Source of the DNA: Marinomonas algarum
GTDB lineage: Bacteria > Pseudomonadota > Gammaproteobacteria > Pseudomonadales > Marinomonadaceae
Direction of reading: 5' to 3'
DNA length: 41,114 nt
NCBI RefSeq assembly: GCF_020532605.1
Contig: NZ_JAJATW010000024.1
Location: 1-41,114 of the forward strand
The translations under genes were made by a program, and so were the position numbers. Shown piece by piece: positions 8,901 through 23,900 of this stretch. Under the pieces are notes generated by a model. It was not told where the DNA came from. It ran no database searches and saw nothing but the letters and a program-made list of their open reading frames with translations. Every line of letters begins with the position of its first letter. Position 1 is the first letter of the stretch.

Positions 8901-11900
8901 CTTAAGTGGCGATTTTGGCTTTAAAAAAGTCGGTGCGGATTTAATTGCTGTCGGCAATAATATCGATGCACGCTTAGCGGCAGATGAAAACAACTACTTG
9001 TCTTTGAGTGGCGCACGCTTTGGTCTTATTACTGGTAGCCAAAGTACTGTTTTTGAAATGAGCGACGGTGCATTTGGCTCGGCAATTGCGGGACTGGAGC
9101 TGATTACAGCTGACAGTGTGATCATTCAGTATGCAAATGCCACAGGTTTAGTGGCAGCCAATACGACCATTGGTGTTGGTGCGATCAGTTACACATTTGG
9201 CCAAGCGATCGTTAGTAACACGGTGGCATTTGGTGTTCAGGGTTTCAGTACCAGCATAGATGATTTTGTGAGTCTAAACGGCGACGTAGGCTTTGCGAAA
9301 CAAGATGGAAAAATCATAGCGGTAGGTAACAATGTCAGTGCTTCTTTAAAAGCAGGTGACGTAGCGGGCGTTAGTTTGACAAACGCATCCTTCGGTCTGA
9401 TTTCAGGTCAAGGTCAAAGTGCGTTTGAATTATCCGAAGGCTCATTCGCCGCTAATATTGCGTCTTTAGCCTCAGTCACGGCAGATAGCGTATTTATTCA
9501 ATACACGGATGCAACGACATCCATTGCGGCAGGTACTGAAGTTTCTGTTGGCAACATCAGTTACACATTTGAAAGTGCATTAGTGGCAAACACCGTTGCT
9601 TTCTCTGTTGTTGGTTTACAAGCCAATGTTTCTGACTTCATCACTTTAGAGGGTGATGTTGGCTTTAAACAGGTTAATGATGAGTTAGTAGCCGTTGGTA
9701 ACAATGTATCGGCGAAACTGTCTGCTGGCTCTGTGGCTTCAGTATCGGTTACAGGTGCCACTTTTGGTCTAGTAAGCAAAGGGACAGAAACTGTGTTTGA
9801 ACTGTCTGACGGCGCCTTTGCGGCCAATATTGCTGCATTAGCCAGCGTATCAGCCGATCGTGTATTTGTTCAATATACGTCGGCGAATACCGCCATCGCT
9901 TCCGGCCGTAAATTGTCGGTCGGACAGGTAGAATACGTTTTTAGTGAAGATATTGCCGAAGAAACAATGGCTTTTGCTGTTCAAGGTTTCAGTGCTGAGG
10001 TGTCTAATTTTGTTACTTTAAGCGGTGATCTTGGCTTTGAGAAGTCAGGTGACAATATTATTGCTGTGGGTAACAACGTCGGTGCGTCATTAGGCGTAGA
10101 AGGCGTAGCATCGCTTAGTTTAAGTGGCGCGAATTTTGGTTTTATTACGAATGATACCGAGATGGCGTTTGAGCTAACCGAAGGGGCTTTGGATGCAGAA
10201 ATCGACGGATTTGAGTTGTTGCCGTTTGACTCTATTGCTGTGCAATACACCAGCGCGACCACCACGATTGCACAAGGCCGTGAGATCAGCGTCGGTGGCG
10301 TGAGTTATACCTTTAATGACACCATTGCGGCTAATACCATTGCGTTTGCTGTTAAAGGTTTCAAAGCCAATATTGAAGACTTCGTGAGTTTATCCGGTGA
10401 CTTTGCATTTGCTATGCAAGGTGATGATATGTTTGCGATTGGTAATCGTGTCACCGCTAAGCTAAGCGCAGGCGATGCGGCCTATGTGAGTTTAACTAAC
10501 GCAGATTTAGGGTTGGCAATTGGTTCTGGTGGCATCGGTTTCGAAATGAAAAACGGTGCTCTGGATGTGTCCATTGAAGGTATGGACAATATCACTGCTG
10601 AGGCAGTGACGGTTCGTTATAGTCAAAACAATCCTAATATTGCTAAGGGCACTTCATTTGGATTGGATGGCGTTAATTACACGTTTGAAGAAGGTCTGTA
10701 CGCCAACGCACGTTACTTTGGCTTAAGCGGTTTTAACGCTAATTTATTTGGTGTGGTACAGATCAGCGGCGACATTGGTTTTGGTAAAAATGGCTCAACG
10801 CTCACCGCAATGACCGATGATTTAGACGTTATCTTTGATTTGGGTGACGACGTCTCTGCGAGCATGGAAGGGGTGGCTTTTGATCTGAGTTTTGGTAGTC
10901 GTTTGGCCTTTAATATCCAAGGGGCGTTGAAACTTAATGCGTACGACTTCGTAGATTTTGAATACGAAGTGGACATTACACAAGAATTTCAAACGGTATC
11001 CCTTATTGATGTTAATGGGAACTTGACAGAAACTTCCGTGGCGATGATGACGTTCGCGAAGTCAAATATAGACTTTTTCGCTGGCGATAATGGCGTCGGT
11101 TTTGGCGTCGAAGAAGCCGAGTTAGGCTTAGCAATAGCCGTTGATCTTGGGGATTACCATAACTTCTGGCTTACCATGAAAGCCAAATCGAGTCAAGTGG
11201 GTTTCCAAGGCTCTGATATTTTCACTGTGTCAGCACAAGACCTTGATGTGCTGATTAATACTGCCGATCAGTCTGGCCGAGCCATTGACTACTCAGAACA
11301 AAACCTAACCTTAACAGAAGGTGTGGGTATTACACTGGGTGGCGAGGGTGTGACCAGTAGCGATACAGCGGTCATGACCTTCGATATGAAGGGTGAAACG
11401 TTAAGTGTGAAGGGTGAACTTACTCTTAACCTGTTGGGCGTGATGAGCGTTCAAGGTAATTTCTCGTTTGAGAAAACCTACCAAACCATTACGTTGGCAA
11501 ATAGTACGACAACACAAGTGTCCAGTCTGATGTTTATGGGCGCGGATGTTAAGGCGTTTGTCGGGTTTGATGAAGGTGGTGAGGACGAGTTTGGCTTTAA
11601 GGCCACCGGTGTGGATTTAGGGTTGGGTATTTTAACCGACCGCACCAACACTGCACGTCAGTGGACCATGATGCAAGGCAACGTCGACACCTTTGAATTT
11701 GTTGGCGTAGACGATTTAATCCTAGAAGCCACCGATTTAGATTTCTCTTACTACAGTCTACCTGTTGATATGGTGGGCATTAATTTAGAAGTAAGCCCAA
11801 TTAACTTTGGCGATTTGGCCTTTAAACCAGGTGAGTTGTCTCCGGGTAAAGGCAGTGTGTTTAGCTTCGCAGCGGATTTCAATGTGGACGTTTTTGGTTT

Positions 11901-14900
11901 GGTACAAGCTACGAACGAAGGCATGGAAATTAACCTCGAATTTGACACGTTAATATTAAGTGATGGCACGATTGAAGATGTGACCTACTTTACCTTTGCT
12001 TATACCGACATTGATATTTTTGCTGGTGCAGGTGATGTTGGTCTAAAAGTTGATGACCTAGACGTGGCCTTTGCTTTGGTCTTTAGCCCCTTCTCAGCTG
12101 AGTATTGGATTACCGCACAAGGCACAACAGACTTTGTTGGCTTAACCGGCATGCCATTGCTTGAACTAAATGCTCAGCAGGCGCTGTTTCAAATCAACAC
12201 TGCTGACAGCCAAGGTCGTGCGATCGATTATTCTGCCAAAAACCTCGTGGTTCCTTTAGGTCTTGGTGGCAATGTTGGGGGGATTGAATTTGGTGATGCG
12301 TCAGAAACCTTCACGATTGATATCGACGGGTCTCAAGGTGCCTTGTCACAAATCAGTATAAAAGATGCCTTATTCTCGATTGAGAGTTTCGTCCATTTAG
12401 AGGGCGATATTGCCTTTAAAATAGGTCGTGAAAATGAAGTGGTACTCGGTGGTACTGGTGCTGTAAGTGTCGGGCCATTAGGTGGTGCGGCGCCTGTTGC
12501 GATGGATTACCTGGCGTTTGTCGGTACTGACATGAAGGCGTTTGTTGGTGTCGGCACTCCTTACTTTGGTGAAGGCGAAACAGACTCTGTTGGTGTATAT
12601 GCGAATGACGTCGACTTAGCGTTTGTGAGATTTAGCAACGATCAATACAGTGTTAATACACTAAAGCTTAATATTGAAGAAGCCGGATTAGTTGGCCTAG
12701 AAGGCGTATTAGAAGCGACCTTATCGGGCGTGGGCGTTGGTATGAACGCAGGCAAAAGTAAGCTTGCTCCAACACAGACAACTTGGGTTGATTTTTCCAA
12801 AACCTACGGCGATAAAGGCATGGTGTTGTCTACCTTTGACAGTGAAGTAGTGATCAATTACGACAATCGTATTGATATTGCAGCACGTGTAGAGAATGCC
12901 CACATTGATGTGGCTGGCTTCTTGCAGTTAGACGGTTCACTGGCTTTCTCAAAAGGCACAACCTACAACTTGGTTGGGGTAAATTCAGGCGTATTGGCAG
13001 ACTTTGGTGCGCCAGAAACCTTGGTACATGACCTTGAAGTAATGACAATCGGTGGGTACAACCTAACCGGTTTCGCGGGTGTGGGTGGTCCTGAAAATGG
13101 TGTTGGCTTAAAATTAGACAGCACAACATTTGGTGTTGCCGTAATGAAAGCATCAGGCTTTGCCGGTTTAGAATTGCCAGAACCAGTTAAAAATGCCATG
13201 CCAACCTATATCGCTGCAAAAGCCAATGTGGCCTCGGCAGAATTAGTGGGTATGGACCCGATTCTAAACGCCAAAGTGGAAGGCGTTGAAATCAACATCA
13301 ATACGTCCTTTACACAGTTGGTGGATCCTTCCGCTTCTTTGCTTTTACCGATGCCGTATGTGGACTTTATCAGTGATGCCAACACCAACTCTGTGACGGG
13401 TCATTGGGGAGAAGAAGGTCTGGCTATCGACACAGGTAGCGACGATAACCCAGTATATTTAGACTTTGGTGAAGAAATTATTCAAGCCAAGGTAGAGTAT
13501 TTTTCTGGTGACATTGCAGGGGTTATGCAAGCATCAGGCTCGATGGCGTTTACGAAACGCGGCTCTGAAACCGTCACGTTAACAAACGGTAAAGTACGTA
13601 CCGTCAACTCTTTGTCGGTTGGCATGAGTAATGTTTATGGCTTTGTGGGTGTAGGCGGCTACTGGCAAGAAAACGCCACAACCGGTCGCGTTGATGGCAC
13701 CGTTAAAAATGATAGCGCCTTTGGTCTGGCCATTGAAGACTTAAACGTTGGCGCGGTGTTTATGTTTGATACAACACCAACGGACCCTGGTGTATACGCA
13801 GCGGTGCAAGCGGATCTTGCTAAAGGTGGCTTGGTCGGCATCGACGGCGTTACGGCGGAGATTACCGAAACTTTCTTGAATCTTAACCAAACTATCAGTG
13901 GCGATGGTGCGGTAATTGATTTCTCTAAATCGACTTATCAACTAGTAGAAGATGGCCCTGAATTAGCGGGCTACTACATTGAAACTGGTGACAGTGCAAA
14001 CCCTATTATCCTTGACTTCAACGAGCGTATTTTGCAAGTCCAAGGGGAAGCTGAGTTTAATGTTTTTGACCTATTAAACCTTGATGGCGTGTTTGAGCTT
14101 AAAATTACGGATGAAGGGCTTGATTTATTTGTTGATGCTTCAGCGAAAATTGGGCCGGAAGGTTTTGGTCTCAACGTCGAGCGTGCTCAAGTTTTACTGA
14201 TGGTAAACAGTTCTGGTGTGGCCACAAAAGCCTTGTTAGAAGATGCTTCTATTGGCTTTGGCAGTGTGGCTGAACTGAATGTTGATAAGATGGAGTTCCT
14301 TCTTAATACGACAGGTAAAGACCTAGTTTATGATGTGCCAGAAGCGTTCCAAGGCCGCATCGGCTCAGAAACGATCGCCATCTCCAATATACCGCCAAAT
14401 CAAACTGATCCTGTCGATTTTTATGTTTCTTTAGAAGGCGAAGGCGACTTTAGTTTACTGGGTGGTGCTATGTCTATGGAGGGTGATTTCTCCATCTTAT
14501 TGAGCACCGAGAATACCGAAGTTAACCTGAATATGACCAGCACTGTGCCGCTACTTGAACCAGTGTCGGTAGCGGGTACTTTAGGCTTTGCAACGGGTAG
14601 CGATGCTGGATTATACGGCTCATTACAATTGGGAGCCATTGGCGGTTCGACTATTATTGACGCTGGTGTGTTTTCAATTAGCGCCTATGCACTGTTGCAG
14701 ATCAATACCACCGGCACCTCGCAAAATGTTCGAGCATTAAAGTTAAATAATGACGGAGAGGTGTTAGCGGGCGAGTTTCAAACCGTTGCGATTGATCAGC
14801 AAATGTTGCGTATTTCAGGTTCAGCTGAAATTGAGGTTGCCGGTGCGATAACACTCTCCGGTGGCATGGATTTGTTAATTGATAACGAAGGCTTCCAAGC

Positions 14901-17900
14901 GTCTCTGGATATGGCACTGGATTTAGGTACTTTTGGTACTGTTGCTTTCGAAGGTGATGCGGCGATCACAGAGGACCGTTTTGCGTTACGAGCAGAAACC
15001 TCTGTAGAGCTGGGTATTGCGGCCATTGGAATCAGTGCTGGAGCAATACTGCAGATTAATACAGGTTCAGACGATTACACCACGTTAGACGGTGATGTTA
15101 TTAAAGGTGATACGACCTTTAAGCTGGACCTGGATGGAGCAATCAAAATTCTAGCCTTCGATATTGATTTTGAAGGTGGCATGAGTCTTGTCGACAATGT
15201 ATTCGAAGTTCGGTTAGATCAAGCAAACATCGACTTTTTTGGCTTCGTCACTGTGGATGTGAGTGGTTACATTAAATCGGACGGTCATTTTGAAATAACT
15301 GGTGCTGTTGATTTCAACGTTGATTTAGCCATTATTCAATTGCGTGCCGGTATGTCGATGACATTTAGTGATTCACTCTTTGCTGCTAGCGTATATGGTT
15401 CGCTTGATATCAGTATCGATATGGGCTTCTTTGAAATTAATGAAACACTTGCCGGGTTTAGTGGGGCAATTGAGCTTACAGCGAGCAGTGCAACTTTGGA
15501 TGTTGCTGCAAAAGTTGCAGGCATCTCGGTTTCAGGTAGCAAAACTTGGAGTTGGGGTGCGCCTCCAGTTATAACAACGCAAGTTGGTAATGTGTTGTAT
15601 TTAAATGCAGGCGATGTGGTGGACCGTTATGGTGATAGCGGCGGTAAATTGTATGGGGATATTTACCATGAAGGTTTTACCGTTGATACCATTACTGATA
15701 ACGAAGGCAATGCCATTTCAGGTGCCGTTTCTGTTCGGGCTTTAGGGGAAACTAAAGAACATACAGGCGTTGAAAAAATCATATTCATAGGTGGCAAAGG
15801 TAACGATACGCTAATAATTGGGCAAGGAGTGGATGCGCAACTTGAACTAGACGGTGGTATTGGTAACGACACCTTTATGATTTTTGGTGGCCGTGCTGGC
15901 AGTGTTATTCAAGGCGGTAAAGGTAACGATACATTCATTAACGGTGATGTAGCGAACATGACCTTTCTGGGTGGAATAGGAAATGATGACTACCGTGGTG
16001 GATCAGCCGGTGCCGTAGTTGATATGGGGGTGGGTAAAAATACCATTACTGCTGGTACGGGTAATGACACCATAATCATCAACAATGCGAATAAAACTGA
16101 ACTTACTATTCTGGGCGGAACGAATACAATTCGTATTGATAACGGATTGAGTGTAGACATTGAAATCAAAGCGGGTCAAAACACGATTAGTGCAGATTGG
16201 CTAGGTAGTCTGAACATTACGGGTGGCAGCGGTTTAGATCAACTAGTGATGGACACTTTAACCACGGTTCAAGCTTTGCGTATGCACGATTATGGTTTTA
16301 GTTACGACCAACGTGTTGTTAAGTTTGATGATGCTTTAGATCAAGTTAAAATCAAAGATGAATCAACAAATACTTATATAGTGTCTGATAATGCTGCAAG
16401 TTGGGGTGCGGTTGATCTTCACCTCACTGCGGATGGCTTGCTGGATTTAACCGAAGCGGATTTAATTGCACCGCAAGGTCATTTTAATATTCAAGCCGAC
16501 GGTATCAAAGGTATCGTATATTCTCAATTAGAAGCCCTTACCTTAGTCAATTTGGCTAGCGCTGGAGATTACATCGGTCTTACCCTGCGTGAAGATGATA
16601 GCCTTACACTGCTAGAGGGAAATAGAACTAATGGTGGTCTCTATATAGCTGCAGGTCAGCTAGATGTGGAGTTAGCCGCAGCAGAAAGCTTGCTTTCTCT
16701 AACAACCGGTGCCTTAAAAGTAGTCGGCGGCGGTAACATTCGATTAATTGCCGATGATCTAGATTTTATTTCTGGTAACAATCAAGTTATCGGAACGGGC
16801 AACATCCTAATTCAGTCAAAAACCACCTCACAAAATTACCGAATCGGATCTGCCGGCCAATCCTATTATGGTCATGACTATTCAGATGCAGGGCAAACAG
16901 GTTTCATGGATTTGGGTATGACCGACCTGTCCGCACTTAAAAATGGCTTTAATTTAATCACACTTGGCCATAGTGGTGATGGTGTGGTGATGTATGTTGG
17001 AGACATAGAAGATCGCACGCAAGCTGGCGGTTTTGACTTTAATGCTCGCCTAGAAGACGAAGCCTACTTTTTTGCAGACACCATCAACATTGTTGGTGAT
17101 GTTCAATCAACACAAAACATCCAATTTAATGCTCGTCTAATGGAGGTGTTAAGTAACAACATTCACGATGGCATGGGATCCCCTGACTCAGGTGTGGCCG
17201 CTGATACGATTGACATCAACTTGACCGAGCAAATCGTGATATCGGGTTGGTTAAGAGCACAAGAAAATTTAGACGTTAATGTTACAGGGTCTACGGGTCA
17301 AGATGGGTTAGTCGGTTATGGCGCAGCGACAAACTCAATTACAGCGGATAAAGGATCTTCTGTAGAGGTTTACGAAGAGGATGGCATTCTTCAGTTAACT
17401 TCATCAGGTTCCATTATATCAGCAGCTGGCATGGAGGTTTCAGGGTTACGTTCGCAAATGAACATTAATGCGGGCACTGGATTCGCCCTGCTTGAAGGCG
17501 GTGTGCTGCTTGCAAGTGGAAACGACTCAGCGATTAATCTCTTTTCAAATGAATATCTGTACATCGAATCAGGGTCGGCTGTGCTTGCCGGAGCGCGCTT
17601 TGATTATGAAGGTTCTACGCCTATTCCTGTCAAAATTGCAGATAACGCAAACCTAACCATTGATACCCAAGGTGAACTGCGTCTTTCAGGGTCTGTTACC
17701 ACAGCAGCGGGTATGACACTGAATTACGGCGATACGCAGAGTGATTACGCAGACTATTTTGATACCTTGCCCGGAAAAACACTGGCAACCTCAACGGATG
17801 TAACGCTTCTAGAGGCGTTACAGCAAGGCAATATTTCACAAAGCTTACAAACTTTGTTAGAAAGTGAAGGGTTACAACTTTCACAAAATGCCTCGGTTAC

Positions 17901-20900
17901 TTCAATCGCAAATTACCAGCCGTTTGCCAGCCTTTCCGCCGAAGCAAAAGCAAAAATAGCGGAAGAACTAGGTTATACCACATACGAAAATGGTGGTTTT
18001 TATCAAGAAGACTCACAGGCTTTCTATGAGAGTTTAACGGTTGGTGAGATTGACTCACAAACAATGACTGAGCATATGGCCTCCTTGGGTTATACCAAGC
18101 TGACTGGTTCGATTTATTTCGACTCCAATACGGGCACTTATAAAACAGATCTTGTTCAAGGTAAGTCGGCTGATTATGCAAACAGTCAAATTGATTGGAC
18201 TGCTTTTGGTGTTGACGCTCCTGAAACCACAGCAAGCTTTAATAGTTTAACCAGTGCTCAGAAAGCTGTAGTGGCACAATCATTAGGTTATACCGTAGAG
18301 CCTACATTCGAGTTTGAGCGACAAGAACTTGAAAATGAACTAGATGATTATAAAAGCACTTTTGGAGCCTATTACTTCAATGAAGAGGCAACTTGGGGTG
18401 AGGACGGCGCTCCGCTTGCAGAAACAACGCTAAAAGATTTAACCATCAACCAAAAAATTGATGCCGCTAAGTATCTTGGTTATTTCCCAGAATACGACGT
18501 ACGAGAAATCGACTGGAATATTTTGAACCAACCAGATAGTGATACTACTTTTGAGCGTCTTAGCACGGCTCAGAAAGAGCTGGTCGCTAACTACTTGGGT
18601 TATAAAACAGAAATAACGGGTTATTACTTCACGAACTTGTCTGCAGAGACAGATAAAAGAGTACTAACGGAGTTTACCCAAGGAATCGTAACAGATTACG
18701 AAAACGCCGATATTGTTTGGAGTAGCTCAGCACCTTCAGATCAGGCAACATTCGGTTCATTAACGCTATCACAGAAACACAATGTGGCAGCAAGTCTTGG
18801 TTATGAAGTATTCGACGGCATTACTTACTACAACGCCGATGCACTCGTTGGCGAAAAAATGGTTAACGGTTTCTCGTTTGGCAATTTAGTTGATTACAAC
18901 CTAATCGATTGGGGCGGTCCTGGTGAACCAGAAAGTGCTTTCGCTGATTTTGAACAGCTTACTTTCGAGCAACGCAAAACGGTTGCTGAAGAGCTTGGCT
19001 ACTCACTGTACGATCAGCAAGTTCTAGTTAACTACGACGCAGATCCTGAGCTTGGAGAAAAACAAGTTGTTTCGTATCTTGAAGTGGGCACGGATTTTCT
19101 GCTTAGTGCAGTTGATTGGGATGCTGCTTCCTTAGAAAGTCCAGCAGAAGATGCTGTTTGGAATGATCTCTCTACAGAGCAGCAAAATCTAGTGCTGCAA
19201 GAAGAGGGTTACGTCCGATTCAACGGTCAAGTATGGATCAACGACAACACGAATGATCTGACGCTTGGTTTTGTTCAGGGTGAAACAGATCTAACAGGTG
19301 AAGAGTACAGCTTATTAGACGCTTACGATTATAGAAATAGCGAAATAGTGTGGTCTCAGCGTACTTCGCCTGCTACCGATGCATTATTTAGTACAGAGCT
19401 AAGCGATGCTCAATTGCTGGAACAAAATCAAACGAAGTTGACCAGCGCTCAACAATTTGCTGTATTAGAAGCGTTGAATATCGAATGGTATCAACAAAGT
19501 GTTTATTACAAAGTGCAGCCTGATGTTTCTGCAGGGCAGTCGCATTTGATGACGACGTTTATTGATGGTTACCACTACCAAGCGGATACTGCGAGTAATG
19601 ATGACAGCGACCGTTGGCTACTCAGCGATGGTGAAAACGAATACATAGTATTTGCAGATGATGAAAACAATGATGGCACTGTTGATAAAATACTGATTCA
19701 ACAACCTCATGAATTGGTTGGTCAGCGTGGGTACGGCTTTCTTTTAACCGGAACATTAACCACCTTAGCAGCGAATCAAGATATCACTATCTCTGGTGAT
19801 CAAGACATCATTGTACGGGGTAATATTAACCTCAACGGCGCGGATTCCAATTTAACATTCGATACAGATAGCTGGATACATTGGGAAGGTTTTGCCAATG
19901 TTACTGGTAACATTACGTTTAACGCTGAAGGACAAAATTCTGACGGTCAAAGTATCTATATCGCAGAAACCGCCAGCCTTAATACAGCACAAGAAGCCAC
20001 AGATATTCGCTTAACCGGTGCTTACGATATTGTTGTTACCGGTACGGTTGTGGCCGGTGGGGACGTTGGTAGCACGGGGGTTACTTGGGCGGGTCAAGGT
20101 GATGCCAATGTGTTTATCCAAGCGGGCGAACGCATTCACATCAACAGCGCAGTAGCAGCCAGTAAATCGGTAGTACTTACCACCACATCGGTAATGGGTG
20201 CCGATGATGATGTGTCGCTTAAAGTGACCTCTGCTGGTGGCTTAACGGCCGCTGGCTTGACGTCAGACGGATCAGGTGGTTTGGTTAAAGTCGATGTTAC
20301 TGGACACGCTGAATTAGTAGGTAATCTTCTGTCTGGCGGCAACAGTGTTCTAGGAGCAAACCCTGGGATCGATTGGTCAACAGAAGATTCTATTATCGAC
20401 TTAAAAGCCGGTGGCCAATTGTATTTAGGCGGTCAAGCAAATACACAAGCTGGCGGTACGGTCGAAGTTGGTGGAACAATTCGTGCCAATCAGCGTATTG
20501 AACTTGAAGGCGGTTCAGGCCGAGATAACGACGGCATTGGCATCAAGATGCCAGGTGGTGCAAGAGTCGTCACCAATAACGATGCTGGTGAAATTTATAT
20601 AAAATCGGCCGATGATGCGCAACTGTTTGGGCGAATTCTAGCCGGTGGCGAGGTGCAGGATCATTATGATGCACGTGGTGAGTATTTAGGTACAACCAAT
20701 ACCTATGGTGATGGCGCTTCCACAATTACCATTGAAGCAACTCAGGGTCAGGTTCGATTAGGTCGAGATTTGTATGCGGGCAGTATTATTGACGTTCGTG
20801 GTGGATACAGTGCTCAAGCTGCAGTTGAAAATTATCAAGACCAAGGCATCGTCGTTTATGGTTCTAGTAAACTCAAAACGGGCTTAGAAAACTCGACGAT

Positions 20901-23900
20901 TAATCTAAGTGCAGCCGGTAATCTTACTGTATTGGCAGCGGCTTGGAGCAATGAAATATTTGCAGATGGGTTTATTGAGTTTGGCGAAGGCGACATCAGT
21001 GGTGATATTAGCTTCAATCTTGAGATCGATTTAGGTACTCATAAAGTAGCGGGTATCGTGACTGTTAATCGTGAAGATACTTTAGATAACTCGGGTGCGA
21101 GTAGCTTGGTTGAAGACATTAACGCTGCACTTTATCGCACTCAGTTTACGGTGATTGAATCATTAACTGGCTCACCTGAAGAAAATTCAACACAAACACT
21201 GAATGACACGCACATTAAGTTACGCTTAGAAGATGGACGCTTAAAACTCACCAGTTTCTATGAATTTGCTTTGCAGCAAACTGGCTCAGTTGGTTTGGAT
21301 CGTTTGGGCTTTACTCAAGCGGATAATGGTGATGTTTCCTCCAATGGCAACTATGCCTTAGACGCAAGTCAAGTCGGCTCCATGCTTAACCTTGGTAAAG
21401 TGGGTGCTGTGGGTGGTCAAGTCATCATCAATAACCACATTGTTGGATACGAAGCGATTAACTTCCTAAGTGGCAGTTCTGGTGGTGGTTTACAGTTACA
21501 AGCGTTAGGAACATTAGAAACTCGTAGCGGTAATATTGAACTTAACCCTGTGGGAGACTCCGTATTAGAAGGAAGCTTGATTGCAGCAGGCAGTGATGCT
21601 GACATCATTATTAATGCAAGCCGCTCGATCCAAGTGAAAGGCGATTTAACCGCAGACCGTAACATTATTATTAACGCAGGTACGGGTGTCGAAGAGGGTG
21701 TCACGAGTATCTACACTCACTCCTCTTCTAGACTGTTATCCACTGGTGACAGCGGTCGTATTCTGATTACAGGCTTAAATGATGTCACCATTAATTCAAA
21801 TATTGGACAGGACAACACTGGTCTTTCAGAGGTTGGTATTATTTCTGAAAGTGGCACCCTAACGCTTGCAAAAGAAGCAGGCAATATTGAAACCAGCAGT
21901 CAATTGAGCCTGAAAGGTAAAAATGTTGTTATTGAGGGTGTGCTAAAGAGTACCCGAGCAACAGAAAGCTTATTAGATTACGAAGTACAGATTCAAGCTT
22001 CACAAGATGCCCTTGTAAGTGGTGATTTTGACCTAGGCGGCTCTTTATTAATAAAAGCGGGCCGTGATCTGAGTGTATTCAATGTCAGTATTGGTGTGTC
22101 AGCGGCCAATCAACGATTAACCATGCAATCTGGTCGCGACATTTTACTGGGGAACACCAATCCAACTGCAGGTGACAGCCAATCTTACGGTGCAATTCTA
22201 GAGGCGGATCGTTTACTAGAAATGACCGCGACGGGTCAAATCGTGGTCGCTGCAGATGCTCAATTGTACTCTGCGGCTAATGATAGCCAAATTAAACTAA
22301 AAGCCAGTACGCTCTCGCTAGTGGGCACCCTAAAAGCGGGCAGCGACTTTGACTTTGAAGCCAATACCTCTGCTTGGGCAGGCACAGATGGTCTTGTTGA
22401 CTTAAGAGCCGACAAAGCGATTTACATTGGCGGTAAAGGGTTAGATGTAGAGAATGGCTACACTTTGACTGATGTTGGGGCTAATTTACAAGCTACCGGT
22501 CAAGTTAAAGTGCGAGCAGGGCAAGATGCCAGTGGCATGGGCGTGTCCATGACCAAAGCCAGCGCAATTACATCAGATGCCGATTTTGGTGACGTTCAAG
22601 GTGATACAAACTCAAGTATTACGGTGAATGCAACGGGTCAATTACAACTAAGTGGTGTTGTTAGAGCGGAAGATGTGGGTGCAGATGTAACCCTATCATC
22701 TAACTCTCTGGTATCAATCGATAACCTAATCCATGCCAACGATCAGTTGAGTATCACAGGGGGCTCTCATACCTCAAAACTTGGTGTTTGGTTAAAACCT
22801 GTGGTGTTAGAGGGTGTTGAGTTTGTTTCTGGCGGTGTGTTGGATACGGCTGTTGGTGGTGATATCCAGATTTCAGCCAACGATGGCGTGTATATTCAGG
22901 GCCAAGTTGGTCAGCTAGATGATGCACAAGCGTCTATCGTGGGCACTGCATTGATCAAGTCTTCATCCGGTAATGTCACTATATTGGGTTCTGTTGATGT
23001 ATTGAACGATATCCAAATTACGGGTAAACAAATCAATGTAATGTCAGGTGGATATACTTACGCCACTGCCGATCAATCTTCGGTATTTATGCAGGCAAGT
23101 GAGTCTATGACCTTGTCCGCGGCGACATCGACAACCTCGCCTCAGAATATTCCTGCTATTGTAAAAGGTGATGCTTTAGTGCATTTGGTTGCACCTCTGA
23201 TGTCCATTGCTGGTGTGGTTGAAGTGACCGACGCCAACGGCCTATTGTTGATTAATGCCGGTACGCAATTAAGTGTATCGGGCAATATTATCTCTGCCGG
23301 TGATATTCGTTTGCAAGCGGGGGTGGATACTCAAGCGACACGCCTTACACTTGAGAGTGCTATGGACGTCGCATCTCTTAGCAGTGGATTAGTACAAATT
23401 ACCGGTGCTGGTAATGTTAATGCCGAAGGCGACATCACCATTAAAACAGGCGGAGAATTCAAACTTCAAGCGGGTGCTGAAGCAAACGCTGAAGCAACAA
23501 CGCTTAAACGTCCTATTGTCCAAGTGATAAGTGAAACCATTCAGGTTGTTACCGGAACTCGGGAAGTAGAGGTTGGAACTATTCAAGTTCCTGTAGTCAG
23601 TTGGCATACCACGTCCACTATAGAGCAAATTGATGAAGAAGATGTCGAGGTGGGCAGCGAATACCTGAGCATGGATGTGACCTTAACACAGACAGGTTAT
23701 TACAATGCATCGGCACCAGAGGGAGAAAAATTTCGTGAATTCTTTATAGAGGGCATCGACTACCATAATGATCAGGTGGTTTGGAAGAATGCAGGCATTG
23801 CTAGTAGTTCTAACCCTGACATTGTCAATAGAACAGCAACCAAAGTGACTCCTGATTACACATCAGATGCTTATCGCACTTTCTCACAGCTTAACGACGC

